From Dermatophilaceae bacterium (GTDB lineage Bacteria; Actinomycetota; Actinomycetes; Actinomycetales; Dermatophilaceae): a DNA stretch of 51,348 nucleotides. The DNA lies in the NCBI GenBank assembly GCA_014377705.1, contig JACMPC010000018.1, positions 1-51,348 of the forward strand, in the 5' to 3' direction. The position numbers were made by a program, and so were the translations under genes. Shown here one piece after another: positions 29,567 through 42,935 of this stretch (its first letter is position 1; every line of letters starts with the position of its first letter). The notes under the pieces are model-generated. The model saw only the letters and a list, made by a program, of their open reading frames with translations. It made no database searches and was not told the DNA's origin.

Positions 29567-29696
29567 CCGATCAATTCAGAGCCGCGAGCACGGCCTCACC
29601 CTCGCCTTCCAGCGCTGGGCCACGAACTCATCATCAACGACCAGCCAGATTCCCGCCGGGCGGCAGCCACAGGCACGAAAGAGCAGCTCGCGAAGT

Positions 29697-29782
29697 TGGT
29701 GCCGAGGGCGGGACTCGAACCCGCACGCCCTTTCGAGCAAAGCATTTTGAGTGCTCCGTGTCTGCCATTCCACCACCCCGGC
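29697..29782 (-). tRNA. tRNA-Leu (anticodon CAA)
   Basis: Cloverleaf on the - strand: acceptor GCCGGGG pairs with CCTCGGC (one G-U), T-loop GGGTTCGAGTCCCGC, anticodon loop CTCAAAA giving anticodon CAA, and a long variable arm as expected for leucine. Discriminator A and an encoded CCA (29697-29699) are present. It reads TTG codons. It lies between pyk and pdtaR. Confidence 0.93.
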
Positions 29783-29795
29783 AAGGTTGCGCCGA

Positions 29796-29812
29796 TCAGC
29801 CTACCGGGCTGA
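29796..29812 (-). terminator. Short hairpin between pyk and tRNA-Leu
   Basis: TCAGCC (29796-29801) and GGCTGA (29807-29812) pair across 5 nt. It may end the pyk transcript. The overlapping - strand TAGGCT (29798-29803), 15 nt before the tRNA 5' end, may instead be the tRNA -10. Confidence 0.4.
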
Positions 29813-29840
29813 CCGGTCGCAAACAGTACGACGTGATCGC

Positions 29841-31289
29841 TCAGTCGAGATCCTCGTATGCCGGAGCGACCTTGTTCTTGGCGTCGCCCACGTGGTGCAC
29901 GCGCACGTCGTTCGTGGAACCCGGGATGCCAGGGGGAGTGCCCGCGACGATCACCACGGTGTCACCCTCGACGCAGTCCCCGCTCTCGAGAAGCGCCTCG
30001 TCCACCTGGGCTGTCATCTGGTCCGTGTGTCGAACCGCCGCCACGAGATGGGACTTGATGCCCCAGCTGAGCGCCAGCTGCGAACGGGTGGACTCCAACG
30101 GGGTGAACGCCACCATCGGGAGCTTGGACCGGATCCGGGAGAGCCGACGCGCCGAGTCCCCCAGCTGAGTGAAGGTCACCAGGTACTTGGCTCCCAGAAG
30201 CTCGCCCATCTCTGCCGCCGCTGCGGTGACCGCGCCACCGACAGTGTGCGGCCGGGTGCCGAGCTTCGGAACGCGCTCGAGGCCGTGCTCCTCGGTGCTC
30301 TCGATGATCCGCGCCATCGCCTGCACAGCCTCGGTCGGCCACTTGCCCACGCTGGTCTCGCCGGAGAGCATGATGGCATCAGCGCCGTCCAGGACGGCGT
30401 TGGCGCAGTCGCTGACCTCGGCGCGAGTCGGCCGGGGGTTCTCAACCATCGACTCGAGCACCTGGGTGGCGACGATCACCGGTTTGGCCTGGCGCCGGCA
30501 CATCTCGATGGCCAGCTTCTGGACCAGCGGAACCTCCTCGAAGGGAAGCTCCACCCCGAGGTCACCACGGGCGACCATCACAGCGTCGAACGCGTTGATG
30601 ATCTCCGCGAGGTTCTTGACGGCCTGCGGCTTCTCGACCTTGGCGATCACGGGAAGGCGAACGCCCTCCTCGTCCATGATCTCGTGAACCCGCTCGATGT
30701 CCTTGGCGTCACGCACGAAGGACAGGGCGATCATGTCCGCGGGCAGCCGCAGCGCCCAGCGAAGGTCCGCCTCGTCCTTCTCTGACAGAGCCGGCACGCT
30801 GACCGCGACCCCAGGCAGGTTGATGCCCTTGTTGTTGGACACCACACCGCCGATGACGACCTCGGTGACCACGTCGGTGTCGGTGACCTCCAGAGCCTTG
30901 AGCGCGACCTTGCCATCATCGATCAGCAGCAGATCGCCCGGCTCCACGTCGCCGGGAAGCCCCTTGTAGGTGGTCGACACGCGTTCCTGGCCGCCCTGGA
31001 CGTCATCGACCGTGATGGTGAACCGATCGCCCTCGGCCAGGGTGACCGAGCCGTCGGTGAAACGGCCGGTCCGGATCTTGGGGCCCTGCAGGTCGACGAG
31101 CACGCCCACCGCCCTGCCCGACTCGCGGCTGGCCTCGCGCACCGAGGCGTAAGCGGCCTCATGCTCTTCGAAGCTCCCGTGCGAGCGGTTGATCCGAGCG
31201 ACATCCAAGCCGGCGTTGACCAAGGCCCGTACGCCCCCGGGTACAGCTGTTGCAGGACCAAGTGTGCAGACAATCTTTGCGCGGCGCAT
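29841..31289 (-). CDS. pyk: Pyruvate kinase
   Basis: Glycolytic enzyme converting phosphoenolpyruvate and ADP to pyruvate and ATP, 482 residues. It has the family start [12 protein letters not shown], the Mg/K-binding signature region [36 protein letters not shown] and [12 protein letters not shown]. The start is ATG at 31289, where TACAAT lies 7 nt upstream; the frame opens 33 nt earlier, but that would put the -10 inside the coding sequence. It follows gltD on the same strand with 54 nt between. Confidence 0.96.
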   Translation of the reverse strand: MRRAKIVCTLGPATAVPGGVRALVNAGLDVARINRSHGSFEEHEAAYASVREASRESGRAVGVLVDLQGPKIRTGRFTDGSVTLAEGDRFTITVDDVQGGQERVSTTYKGLPGDVEPGDLLLIDDGKVALKALEVTDTDVVTEVVIGGVVSNNKGINLPGVAVSVPALSEKDEADLRWALRLPADMIALSFVRDAKDIERVHEIMDEEGVRLPVIAKVEKPQAVKNLAEIINAFDAVMVARGDLGVELPFEEVPLVQKLAIEMCRRQAKPVIVATQVLESMVENPRPTRAEVSDCANAVLDGADAIMLSGETSVGKWPTEAVQAMARIIESTEEHGLERVPKLGTRPHTVGGAVTAAAAEMGELLGAKYLVTFTQLGDSARRLSRIRSKLPMVAFTPLESTRSQLALSWGIKSHLVAAVRHTDQMTAQVDEALLESGDCVEGDTVVIVAGTPPGIPGSTNDVRVHHVGDAKNKVAPAYEDLD

Positions 31290-31296
31290 GATCACG

Positions 31297-31302
31297 ATTG
31301 TA
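31297..31302 (-). promoter_or_regulatory. -10 element of pyk, leaderless start
   Basis: TACAAT on the - strand, close to the ideal hexamer, 7 nt before ATG 31289. Confidence 0.5.
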
Positions 31303-31343
31303 TTGGCCGTGGGGTCAATCACGTGAATCGCCCTGCCCGGACC

Positions 31344-32796
<1,453 letters not shown>

Positions 32797-32804
<8 letters not shown>

Positions 32805-35800
32805 GAGAAGCCTCCATGATGCGCTCCCAGACATCGGGGCCGTTGAGGTCGAGTCCCTCGGACTCGGCGGTGGTCCGGACGTCCAGGACACGCTGGTAGT
32901 CACGTGGAAGGACCAGGGTGAACTGGTTCCTGGTGTTCTCCCAGTCCGCCAGCAGCCTTCCGGCGACGGCGGACTCGGTCCACCGTCGATGCCTGGTCAG
33001 AAGCTCGTGCACGACCTCCACATCGCGTTCACGCAACGGCATGAGGTCCACCAGGTCACGGTTGACCCGATCCTGGTGAAGGTTCAGGACGTAGGCCACG
33101 CCACCGGACATCCCCGCCGCAAAGTTGCGGCCGGTAGGCCCTAGGACGAGAACCGTGCCGCCGGTCATGTACTCGCATCCGTGGTCCCCCACGCCTTCGA
33201 CCACAGCGGTGGCCCCTGAGTTGCGTACGCAGAACCGCTCGCCCACCTGACCGCGCAGGAAGAGCTCACCACTGGTGGCTCCGTAGGCGATCACGTTGCC
33301 GGCAATGACGTTGTGCTCAGCCGGCAGCGAGGCAGCACGGTCGGGCCGAACCGCCAGGCGGCCACCCGAAAGGCCCTTGCCCACATAGTCGTTGGCATCG
33401 CCATACAGGCACAGCGTGATGCCTGCCGGGAGGAAGGCGCCCAGCGACTGGCCGGCCGACCCGGTCAGCGAGATCTGAATCGTGTCGTCCGGCAGACCGG
33501 AAGGGTAGGCCTTGGTCACCTCGTGACCCAGCATGGTGCCAATCGTGCGGTTGACATTGCGAACGGGGAGGTTGATCTGCACAGGGGTCTTGTCGCGCAG
33601 GGCCGCCTGGCTCAGCTCGATGAGCGTGTGGTCGAGTGCCTTGCCGAGACCGTGATCCTGGCCGAGCGTGTTACGGCGGGGGGCGCCGTCCGGAGAGGCG
33701 ATGTCCGCCAGGATCGGTGTGAGGTCGAGGCCGCCGGCCTTCCAGTGCTGGACCGCCGCCGCGGTGTCGATCAGCGACACCTCGCCGACGGCTTCGGCCA
33801 GGGTCCTGAACCCCAGGGCGGCCAGGTGCTCGCGGACCTCCTGGGCGATGTACTCGAAGAACGTCTCGACGAACTCGGGCTTGCCGGAGAACCGGGAACG
33901 CAGCTCCGGGTTCTGGGTGGCGATGCCCACCGGGCAGGTGTCGAGGTGGCACACCCGCATCATGACGCAGCCGCTGACCACCAGCGGGGCGGTCGCGAAG
34001 CCGAACTCCTCGGCACCGAGCAGCGCCGCGATGACGACATCCCGCCCGGTCTTGAGCTGGCCGTCAACCTGCACCACGATCCGCTCACGCAGGCCGTTGA
34101 GCACCAGCGTCTGCTGGGTCTCGGCGAGTCCGAGCTCCCACGGAGCCCCTGCGTGTTTCAGCGAGGTGAGCGGCGCGGCGCCCGTTCCACCGTCATGGCC
34201 CGAGATGAGGACGACGTCGGCATGTGCCTTGCTCACGCCCGCGGCGACGGTTCCCACCCCGACCTCGGCCACCAGCTTGACGTGCACCCGCGCCGACGGG
34301 TTGGCGTTCTTGAGGTCGTGGATCAGCTGTGCCAGGTCCTCGATGGAGTAGATGTCGTGGTGTGGCGGCGGCGAGATGAGTCCGACCCCGGGGGTGGAGT
34401 GACGTGTCTTGGCCACCCACGGATAGACCTTGTGACCGGGCAGCTGACCGCCCTCTCCCGGCTTCGCACCCTGCGCCATCTTGATCTGAATGTCGTCGGC
34501 CTGGGTGAGGTAGAGCGAGGTCACCCCGAACCGCCCGGAGGCGACCTGCTTGATCGCGGACCGGCGCAGCGGGTCCAGCAGGCGATCCTCGTCCTCCCCG
34601 CCCTCACCGGTGTTCGACCGGCCACCAAGGCGATTCATCGCCACGGCGATGGTCTCGTGGGCCTCCTGGCTGATCGAGCCATAGCTCATCGCACCGGTGC
34701 TGAACCGGGTCACGATCGCGCTGACGGGCTCCACCTCGTCGATAGGCACCGGCGTACGATCTGCCGCCAGCTCGAACAACCCGCGCAACGTCATCAGCTG
34801 CTCGGACTGCTCGTCGACCCTGGCTGTGTACTGCTTGAAGATGTCGTAGCGCCGGGTCCTGGTGGAGTGCTGCAGCCGGAAGACGGTGTCCGGGTCGAAG
34901 AGGTGAGGCTCACCCTCACGTCGCCACTGGTACTCCCCGCCCACCGCGAGCTTGCGGTGCGGCAGACGCACGCTGTCCAGCGGGTATGCCGTGGCGTGTC
35001 GCGCCGCCACCTCCTGGGCAACCACGTCCAGGCCGATGCCACCGAGCTGAGAGGTGGTCCCGGTGAAGTACGAGTCGACCAGCTCGCGGGAGAGCCCGAT
35101 GGCCTCGAAGGCCTGCGCGCCCCGGTAGGAGGCCACGGTGGAGATGCCCATCTTGGACATGACCTTCAGGACGCCCTTGCCGAGCGCCTTGATCAGGTTC
35201 TTGACCGCCCGCTCGGGGCTGTCCGCCGGGAGGGCACCCGCACGAACGAGGTCCTCCACCGTCTCCATCGCCAGGTAAGGGTTGACCGCCGCAGCGCCGA
35301 ACCCGATCAGGAGCGCCACGTGGTGCACCTCACGCACGTCGCCGGCCTCGACCAGCAACCCGACCAGGGTGCGGGTCTTCTCCCGGATCAGGTGGTGGTG
35401 TACCGCCGAGGTGAGCAGCAGCGAGGGTATGGGCGCGCAACTTCGGCTGGAGTCACGGTCGGAGAGGACGACGAAACGCGCGCCGCCCGCGATGGCCACC
35501 GACACCTCAGAGAGGATCTCCGCGACTCGGGCCTCCAGGGCGGCAGCCCCCCCGGACACGTCGTACAGGCCCTTGACCGTGTAGGTGGCGTAGCCGGGCA
35601 GATCGCCGTCCGCGTTGATGTGGACGATCTTGGCAAGCTCGTCGTTGTCGAGCACGGGGAAGGGCAGGACCAGCTGGCGTGCGTACGCCGGGCCGACTGA
35701 GAGCGCGTTGCCCTCCGGACCGATCACGGTGCCCAGGGAGGTCACGAGCTCTTCGCGGATCGCGTCCAGCGGCGGGTTGGTCACCTGGGCGAAGAGCTGG

Positions 35801-37335
35801 GTGAAGTAGTCGAAGAGCAGGCGGGGCCGATCGGAGAGCACCGCGATGGGGCTGTCGGTGCCCATCGAGCCCAGCGCCTCTCCCCCGGTGCGTGCCATCG
35901 GCGACAGCAGGAGCCGGAGCTCTTCCTGGGTGTACCCGAAGGTCTGCTGCCGACGGGCGACCGAGGCCGCGGTGTGCACGACGTGCTCGCGCTCGGGCAG
36001 TGCCCCCAGATGGATGAGGCCGGCGTGCAGCCAGTCCCCATAAGGGTTCTCGGCCGCCAGCGAGGACTTGACCTCGTCATCGCTGACGATGCGGCCGTGC
36101 TCGGTGTCGACCAGGAACATCCGGCCCGGCTGCAGCCGGCCCTTGCGGACCACCCGGCCCGGCTCGAGGTCCAGGACACCTGTCTCGGAGGCGAGGACCA
36201 CCAGGCCGTCATCGGTGACCCAGTAGCGGCCCGGACGCAGGCCGTTGCGGTCCAGGACGGCGCCGATGACGGTGCCGTCGGTGAAGGTGACACAGGCAGG
36301 GCCGTCCCAGGGCTCCATGAACGTGGCGTGGAACTCGTAGAAGGCCTTGCGGGCCGGGTCCATCTCCGCGTGGTTCTCCCACGCCTCGGGGATCATCATC
36401 AGGACCGCGTGTGGCAGGGATCGACCGCCCAGGTGCAGCAGCTCGAGGACCTCGTCGAAGGTCGCCGAGTCCGACGCCCCCTGGCTGCAGATCGGGAAGA
36501 GGCGCTCCAGGTCGCCGTGGATCACCCCGCTGGCGAGCTGGCTCTCGCGAGCCTTCATCCAGTTTCGGTTGCCCTTGACCGTGTTGATCTCCCCGTTGTG
36601 GGCGATCAGCCGGTAGGGGTGTGCCAACGGCCACGAGGGGAAGGTGTTGGTCGAGAAACGTGAGTGGACCAGCGCCAGCTCGGTGACGAACCTGTCATCC
36701 GACAGGTCCGGGAAGAAGAGCTCCAGCTGGCCGGTGGTCAGCATCCCCTTGTAGACCATCGTGCGAGCCGACAGGGACGGGAAGTAGACCGGCGACTCGT
36801 GCTCAACCCGCTTGCGCAGGCAGTAAGCCAGGCGCTCCAGTCCCAGACCCACCACCCGGCCAACCGACGACGTGACGAACAGCTGACCGAAGTGCGGCAT
36901 ACAGGCCCGGGCCGCATCACCGACCAGGTCCGCGTCGATCGGCACGTCCCGCCAGCCAAGGACCTTCAGGCCCTCTTCCGCGGCAATGGCCGAGATCGTC
37001 TTCTCGGCTGCAGCACGCTCTTGCTGTTCCACCGGCAGGAAGGCCATACCGGCGGCATAGGCCCCGCGGGCAGGCAGCTCGAAATCCACCACCGCGCGCA
37101 GAAAGGCGTCCGGGATCTGCGTCAGGATGCCTGCGCCGTCGCCGACCAGGGGGTCGGCACCAGTCGCGCCGCGGTGCTCGAGGTTGCGAAGCGCCGTCAG
37201 ACCATGATCAATGATGTCGTGCCCGGCGCTGCCACGCATCGTGGCCACGAGCGCAACCCCGCAGGCATCGTGCTCGAACTCGGAGTTGTACAAACCCTGA
37301 TTCACCGGCTGAGCCGAGAACAGCGAAGAAGCCAT
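32797..37335 (-). CDS. gltB: Glutamate synthase large subunit
   Basis: Alpha subunit, 1512 residues, the usual length. It makes two glutamates from glutamine and 2-oxoglutarate. The N-terminal glutamine amidotransferase domain has its nucleophile at Cys25 ([12 protein letters not shown]) after a short propeptide that must be removed. The FMN/synthase domain includes GGEDEDR and [14 protein letters not shown]. The 3Fe-4S ligands are in [15 protein letters not shown]. The C-terminal GXGXG beta-helix domain has [11 protein letters not shown] and [13 protein letters not shown]. Start ATG at 37335; an in-frame start 30 nt upstream would push back the propeptide. Co-transcribed with gltD. Confidence 0.96.
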
Positions 37336-37412
37336 AATCTGCACCGTCCCTTGACGTCTCGACAAGCACCTCGGGCACCTGCATGGACGGCATTGGCCAG
37401 CGAGGAAAGTCT

Positions 37413-37418
37413 AGAATA
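37413..37418 (-). promoter_or_regulatory. Possible -10 of gltBD
   Basis: TATTCT on the - strand about 78 nt before the gltB start, in the lgt-gltB gap. The -35 at the right distance is poor, so this is a weak call. Confidence 0.25.
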
Positions 37419-37453
37419 CCGGAAAGCGTACTCATCCTGACAGGCGAAACGGC

Positions 37454-38365
37454 TCAGTCCGGATGCTGAGATGGGTGGGACTCGTTGATCGATGCTTCAT
37501 CAGCGGTCGATGTGTCAGCGGGCGGATACTCAGCGGACGACTCGCGTGACGCCCGCACACCCAGCAGCCAGAAGGCGAGCACGGAGCCGGCGAAGACGGT
37601 CACCGAGGTCCAGACGTTCAGGCGTAGTCCCAGGACGTAGTTGGCCTGGTCGGAGCGCAACATCTCGATGACCCCGCGGCCCAGCGTGTAGAGGATCCCG
37701 TACAGCGCGAAGACCTGTCCTCTGGCGAGACTGAACCGGCGGTCCACCAGCACCAGGACCACCGCGACCAGCAGGCACCACAGCGACTCGTAGAGGAAGG
37801 TGGGCTGGAAGGTGCCGAGGATGTTCGTGGTGCCACCCGGGCAGGTGGCTGCCACGCCCACGCCCTGGTCCCAGCAGTGAATCTCCAGGCCCCAGGGCAG
37901 GTCGGTCCTGGTGCCGAACAGCTCGTTGTTGAAGTAGTTGCCCCAGCGCCCGATCGCCTGGGCCAGAACGACGCCGGGTGCAGCCGCGTCCGCGTAGTCC
38001 AGCAGGCTGACTCCGTGGCGGCGACAGCCGATCCAGGCACCCACGGTGCCCAGCGCCACCGCTCCCCAGATACCGAGACCGCCCTGCCAGATCTTGAAGG
38101 CGTCAAGCGGGTGTCCGCCGTCACCGAAGTACGGCCCCGGGCTGGAGATCACGTGGTAGATGCGACCGCCGACGATCCCGAACGGAACCGCCCACACCGC
38201 CACATCCAGCGCCTGACCCGGCTCGCCGCCACGGACCTCCAGACGACGTTGGGTAATCCATACCGCCACGATGATCCCGGCGAGAATGAACATGGCATAC
38301 GCCCGCAGGGGAAACGGCCCGATGAACCAGACCGACTGCTCCGGGCTTGGGATGGACGCGATCAA
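37454..38365 (-). CDS. lgt: Prolipoprotein diacylglyceryl transferase
   Basis: Membrane enzyme that moves diacylglyceryl from phosphatidylglycerol to the lipobox cysteine of prelipoproteins such as LivK. 303 residues with about seven helices. Conserved motifs: VGGRIYHVI, IWQGGLGIWGAV and the signature QAIGRWGNYFNNELFG. The C-terminal tail is acidic and polar. Start TTG at 38365 overlaps the upstream stop (TTGA), the only reasonable start near the expected N-terminus (IASIPSPEQSVWFIGPFPLR). Coupled to the DsbA-like gene. Confidence 0.93.
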   Translation of the reverse strand: MIASIPSPEQSVWFIGPFPLRAYAMFILAGIIVAVWITQRRLEVRGGEPGQALDVAVWAVPFGIVGGRIYHVISSPGPYFGDGGHPLDAFKIWQGGLGIWGAVALGTVGAWIGCRRHGVSLLDYADAAAPGVVLAQAIGRWGNYFNNELFGTRTDLPWGLEIHCWDQGVGVAATCPGGTTNILGTFQPTFLYESLWCLLVAVVLVLVDRRFSLARGQVFALYGILYTLGRGVIEMLRSDQANYVLGLRLNVWTSVTVFAGSVLAFWLLGVRASRESSAEYPPADTSTADEASINESHPSQHPD

Positions 38366-39108
38366 CTCTTTGCGGCCTTCACCGCTGCGACCAGAGCATC
38401 GGGAGTCGTCAGGGTCTTGGTGATGTTCTTGCCGTTGATCTTCACGGTGGGCGTCCCGGTCACTCCTGCCTTGCCTGAGGCCTCCGCGACATCGGTGACG
38501 TACTGGGAGTGCTGACCCGAGGTGGTGCACTGCTGCCAGGTCGTCAGCGCGGAGCCGGTGATCCCGGCAGTCTTGGCGAACGCCGTGAGCTGGGCGTCCG
38601 TGTAGCCGTCACCCTCCTTGGCCGGCTGAGCCGCGAATACCGCGGAGTGGTACTCCAGGAACTTGCCCCCATCAGACGCGCAGGCCGCCGCGTTGGTCGA
38701 TCGCTTCGACGAGTCGTTACCGAGGTTGTCGTCCAGGAAAGACATCATGTGCACGACGTACTTGATCTCACCGGCTTTCGCCAACGCGGTGAGGGCAGGA
38801 CCGAACTGCTCCTCGAACCTGCCGCAGATCGGGCACTGGAAGTCCGCGTAGACGTCCACCGTCGGCACCTTGCTCTTGGCCGCCCTCTGGTCGGCCAGGA
38901 TGCCGCCGCCCGTGCCTCCGACAACCCCGACAGGAACGGGGTTCCCCGAGGCTGCGCCCGACGAGCCCGACTTGCTGTTGTTGCCGATCACGATGGCCAC
39001 CACCACGGCAAGGATCACCACGACGGCAACGACCGCGCCGATGATGACGACGCTGGGGCCGCTCTTCGGCGTGACCGTGGCGATCTTCTTGGAGGCGTCT
39101 GGACGCAT
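38362..39108 (-). CDS. DsbA-family thioredoxin-like protein, membrane-anchored
   Basis: Extracytoplasmic thiol oxidoreductase, 248 residues. A single transmembrane anchor at about 18-42, a Ser/Gly linker, then a DsbA-type thioredoxin domain with catalytic Cys92 and Cys95 (DFQCPICGRFEEQFG), the helical insert (containing CASDGGKF and WQQCTTSG) and the cis-Pro loop GVTGTPTVKING. It should form or isomerise disulfides in exported proteins. Start ATG at 39108 with AGGAG about 10 nt upstream. It lies 14 nt after the MauE-like gene and overlaps lgt, so the three form one unit. Confidence 0.9.
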   Translation of the reverse strand: MRPDASKKIATVTPKSGPSVVIIGAVVAVVVILAVVVAIVIGNNSKSGSSGAASGNPVPVGVVGGTGGGILADQRAAKSKVPTVDVYADFQCPICGRFEEQFGPALTALAKAGEIKYVVHMMSFLDDNLGNDSSKRSTNAAACASDGGKFLEYHSAVFAAQPAKEGDGYTDAQLTAFAKTAGITGSALTTWQQCTTSGQHSQYVTDVAEASGKAGVTGTPTVKINGKNITKTLTTPDALVAAVKAAKS

Positions 39109-39122
39109 CTGGGTGGTTCTCC

Positions 39123-39596
39123 TTATCCGAACAAACGGCGGTCGAGGCTGAAGGGGGTCCGGGGACGAGAGACAAGCCATGCGGCACAGGCAAGTAAACC
39201 GACGTCACGCAGTAGCTCCTGTGGGTACTGCGTCTGAGAGGCCGCAATCGTTCCCCCGCCGCCGAAACAGCCGCAGTCGATGGAGTACCCATGGGCCCAC
39301 GCCCAGCTGATGCCGATGATGAAGGCCACCATCAGCAGGCCGCCTACCGCCGCGGACAGGCGGGTGAAGATGCCCACGACCAGAAGCAGCCCGATCAGGA
39401 TCTCGAGCACCGGCAGCGCGTAACCCACATAGCCCGCGAAGTCGTAGGGAAGGATCTGGTAGGCGCGTACCGCCAGCGCCGAGAGTGCCGGCCTGGTCAC
39501 CTTGGCGGCCCCGGCCCAGATGAGGACACCGCCGAGGATCAGCCGGGCCGACAGCCCGACGACGTCAGCCAGCCCGGCACGGCTGCGCAGGTCCAA
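39123..39596 (-). CDS. MauE/DoxX-family membrane protein
   Basis: About 157 residues with four or five helices, of the DoxX/MauE group (ARLILGGVLIWAGAAKVTRP, YALPVLEILIGLLLVVG). A conserved cysteine pair sits in DCGCFGGGG on an exposed loop. MauE-like proteins are thought to recycle DsbA-like partners, and the next gene is exactly such a partner, so a quinone-linked disulfide relay is a fair inference. The start is uncertain: TTG at 39596, just after the trpA stop, is chosen; ATG at 39665 would overlap trpA by 65 nt. Confidence 0.8.
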   Translation of the reverse strand: MDLRSRAGLADVVGLSARLILGGVLIWAGAAKVTRPALSALAVRAYQILPYDFAGYVGYALPVLEILIGLLLVVGIFTRLSAAVGGLLMVAFIIGISWAWAHGYSIDCGCFGGGGTIAASQTQYPQELLRDVGLLACAAWLVSRPRTPFSLDRRLFG

Positions 39597-39600
39597 GAGG

Positions 39601-40397
39601 TCAGCGCTTTCGGCGGACGCCGGCGGCCAGCTCGGCTGACAGCTCACGGATCGCGGTGAGGCCATCTGCGGGCGAGGCTGCGTCGGCCAGGCAGCGCACC
39701 AGGGCCGAGCCGACGATCACGCCATCCGCGAAAGCGGCGACCTGAGCGGCCTGAGCACCGGTGGAGACACCGAGGCCGACACAGATCGGGGTGGCCGTCA
39801 TCTGACGGGTGCGGGTGACCAGCACCTCCGCCGCGTCACCCACCGAGGTGCGTGCACCGGTCACCCCCATGCTCGAGGCGGCATAGACGAATCCCGTGCA
39901 GGCCGAGGTGGTGCTCCGGAGCCGCTGCGGGGTGGAGCTGGGGGCCACCAGGAAGACATGGTCGAGGCCGTTGCGTTCGGCGGCCACGATCCACTGCGCG
40001 CCTTCGTCGGGGATCAGGTCCGGGGTGATCAGGCCCGCTCCGCCGGCCCTGGCAAGGTCGTCGGCGAACCGGTCAACCCCATACCGCAGGACGGGGTTCC
40101 AGTAGGTCATCACCAGGGCGGGAGCGCCGGCGTGGGCAACCGCTCGCACCGCGGTGAAGATGTCAGCCAGCCGGGTCCCGTTCTGAAGAGCGACGTCGGC
40201 CGCGTGCGCGATGACAGGACCGTCCATCAGCGGATCGGTGTACGGAACGCCGATCTCGACGATGTCCACGCCCGACTCGACCATGGCCACCATGGCATCG
40301 ATCGACCCCTGAAGGTCGGGGAAGCCCACTGGCAGGTATCCCACCAGGGCGGCCCGGCCCTGCTCCCGGGTCTTGGCCAAAACCGTTGCGACGCCGC

Positions 40398-40401
<4 letters not shown>
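39601..40401 (-). CDS. trpA: Tryptophan synthase alpha chain
   Basis: Cleaves indole-3-glycerol phosphate to indole, which is channelled to TrpB. 266 residues, TIM barrel. The catalytic Glu and Asp lie in [20 protein letters not shown]. The phosphate-binding loops GVTGARTSV and GLGVSTGAQ are present. Start ATG at 40401 overlaps the trpB stop (ATGA). Its stop is followed 4 nt later by the likely MauE start, so the redox/lgt genes may be read from the trp transcript. Confidence 0.95.
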
Positions 40402-41647
<1,246 letters not shown>

Positions 41648-41648
<1 letters not shown>

Positions 41649-42463
41649 CAGGCTCCCTGCTGGCGTAACGCTGGATGGGACCCCGCGGCAATGAGCTCGG
41701 CCACGGCTTCGCGGGGACGGCCGCCGACCACCAGGCTCTCGCCGACCAGGACGGCAGAGGCGCCGTCCCGGGCGTACTCGAGCACGTCATGTGGTCCGCG
41801 AACGCCGGACTCGGCGACCTTGATGATCCCGGAGGGGATGAGCGGGGCAAGCCGCGCAAAGGTGCCGCGGTCGACCTCGAGGGTCTTGAGGTTCCGGGCG
41901 TTGATGCCGATGATGCGGGCACCTGCCTCGACCGCCCGCTCTGCCTCGGCCTCGTCATGCACCTCGACCAGAGCGCTCATCCCCAGTGACTCTGCGCGCT
42001 CGCGCAAGCCCACCAGAGTGGGTTGGTCGAGCGCCGCGACGATCAGCAGGATCGCATCCGCCCCGTGGGCTCGGGCCTCCCATACCTGGTAGGAGGAGAC
42101 GATGAAGTCCTTGCGCAGCACGGGGATCTCCACCGCCGCACGTACTGCCGCCAGGTCCTCCAGACTGCCCCCGAAGCGGCGCCGCTCGGTCAGTACGCTG
42201 ATGACGCTCGCCCCGCCCGCGGCATAGTCGGCCGCCAGCCCGGCAGGGTCGGCGATGATGGCGAGGGCGCCCTTGCTCGGGCTGGAGCGCTTGACCTCGG
42301 CGATGACCTTGACGCCCTGCCCCGAACGCAGGGCGGCGTAGGCGTCGTGAACCACCGCCACCTGCCGCACCCGGCTCTTCAGGTCATCGAGCGAAACGAG
42401 GGCCGTCCGAATTGCCAGGTCCGCACGAACGCCGTCGATGATCTCGTCGAGGACTGTAGGCAT
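41648..42463 (-). CDS. trpC: Indole-3-glycerol phosphate synthase
   Basis: Converts carboxyphenylamino-deoxyribulose phosphate to indole-3-glycerol phosphate. 271 residues, TIM barrel. Key motifs: [13 protein letters not shown] (substrate-binding Lys), [34 protein letters not shown] and [12 protein letters not shown]. Start ATG at 42463 gives the expected N-terminus ([16 protein letters not shown]); the upstream frame to 42805 overlaps the small membrane protein gene. TATCCT lies 6 nt before the ATG, so trpCBA may have its own leaderless promoter. Confidence 0.95.
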
Positions 42464-42469
42464 CTGGCA

Positions 42470-42475
42470 AGGATA
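42470..42475 (-). promoter_or_regulatory. -10 element of trpC, leaderless start
   Basis: TATCCT on the - strand, 6 nt before ATG 42463. Confidence 0.45.
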
Positions 42476-42492
42476 TCGGCGAGTGGGGGAAT

Positions 42493-42540
42493 CTGCCGAA
42501 CCGGCCCACCTGCCGAACCGGCCCGCGCCGATCAGCGGGC
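42493..42540. repeat. 15-bp direct repeat and hairpin at the end of the HGxxPAAW-like gene
   Basis: CTGCCGAACCGGCCC occurs at 42493-42507 and 42510-42524. It is followed by GCCCGC (42521-42526) pairing with GCGGGC (42535-42540) across 8 nt, a hairpin that includes the stop codon of the upstream gene. It may attenuate read-through into trpC. Confidence 0.6.
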
Positions 42541-42759
42541 CCGTGTGCCTGTGGCCGACCCCTCGGACTTGGCTTGGCCAAATCCGGCCATGGCCAGGAT
42601 CTTGCCGGCAGCGGCGCCGACGACCGTCAGGGTGATGCCCACGATCGCCATGGGCCAGCTCTTGATCAGCACTGCCACTGCGATCAGGGCCGCAGCCAGC
42701 AACACGAGGGCAACGGCGGTCCACGCTGCCGGGCTCCGGCCGTCCTGGAGCTCTGCCAT
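42532..42759 (-). CDS. Small HGxxPAAW-like membrane protein in the trp region
   Basis: 75 residues with two transmembrane helices. The N-terminus [19 protein letters not shown] matches the HGxxPAAW family found between trpE and trpC in many Actinobacteria, but the leading His is Asp here. The family function is unknown; the location suggests a link to tryptophan metabolism or just conserved gene order. Start ATG at 42759 with a clear GAGGAGA Shine-Dalgarno. Confidence 0.8.
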   Translation of the reverse strand: MAELQDGRSPAAWTAVALVLLAAALIAVAVLIKSWPMAIVGITLTVVGAAAGKILAMAGFGQAKSEGSATGTRAR

Positions 42760-42830
42760 CTGGTCTCTCCTCAGTAGGGCGACAAGGCGCGGCTCTCGTT
42801 CTCACCGCAGCTCGTGTGCGTTCTCAGTGA

Positions 42831-42859
42831 ATACTAGGGTTTGTCGGTGGGGCTGTTCA
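42831..42859 (-). promoter_or_regulatory. Promoter of the HGxxPAAW-like gene and trpCBA
   Basis: On the - strand TGAACA (42854-42859), a 17-nt spacer and TAGTAT (42831-42836), about 70 nt before the start at 42759. I find no Trp-rich leader peptide in the gap, so no classical attenuator. Confidence 0.5.
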
Positions 42860-42935
42860 TGATTTTCAGTGCTGCCGTTCGTGACTCTCTGCGCGCTGCC
42901 CTGAGCGCCTGGACGTCATCCTGTCAGCGGAAGGC

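Noticed and set aside
29576-29776. Integrase remnant or attachment site at tRNA-Leu
   Set aside because: A - strand frame reads through the tRNA, but there is no integrase motif, no repeated tRNA 3' end nearby and no mobile gene in the window.
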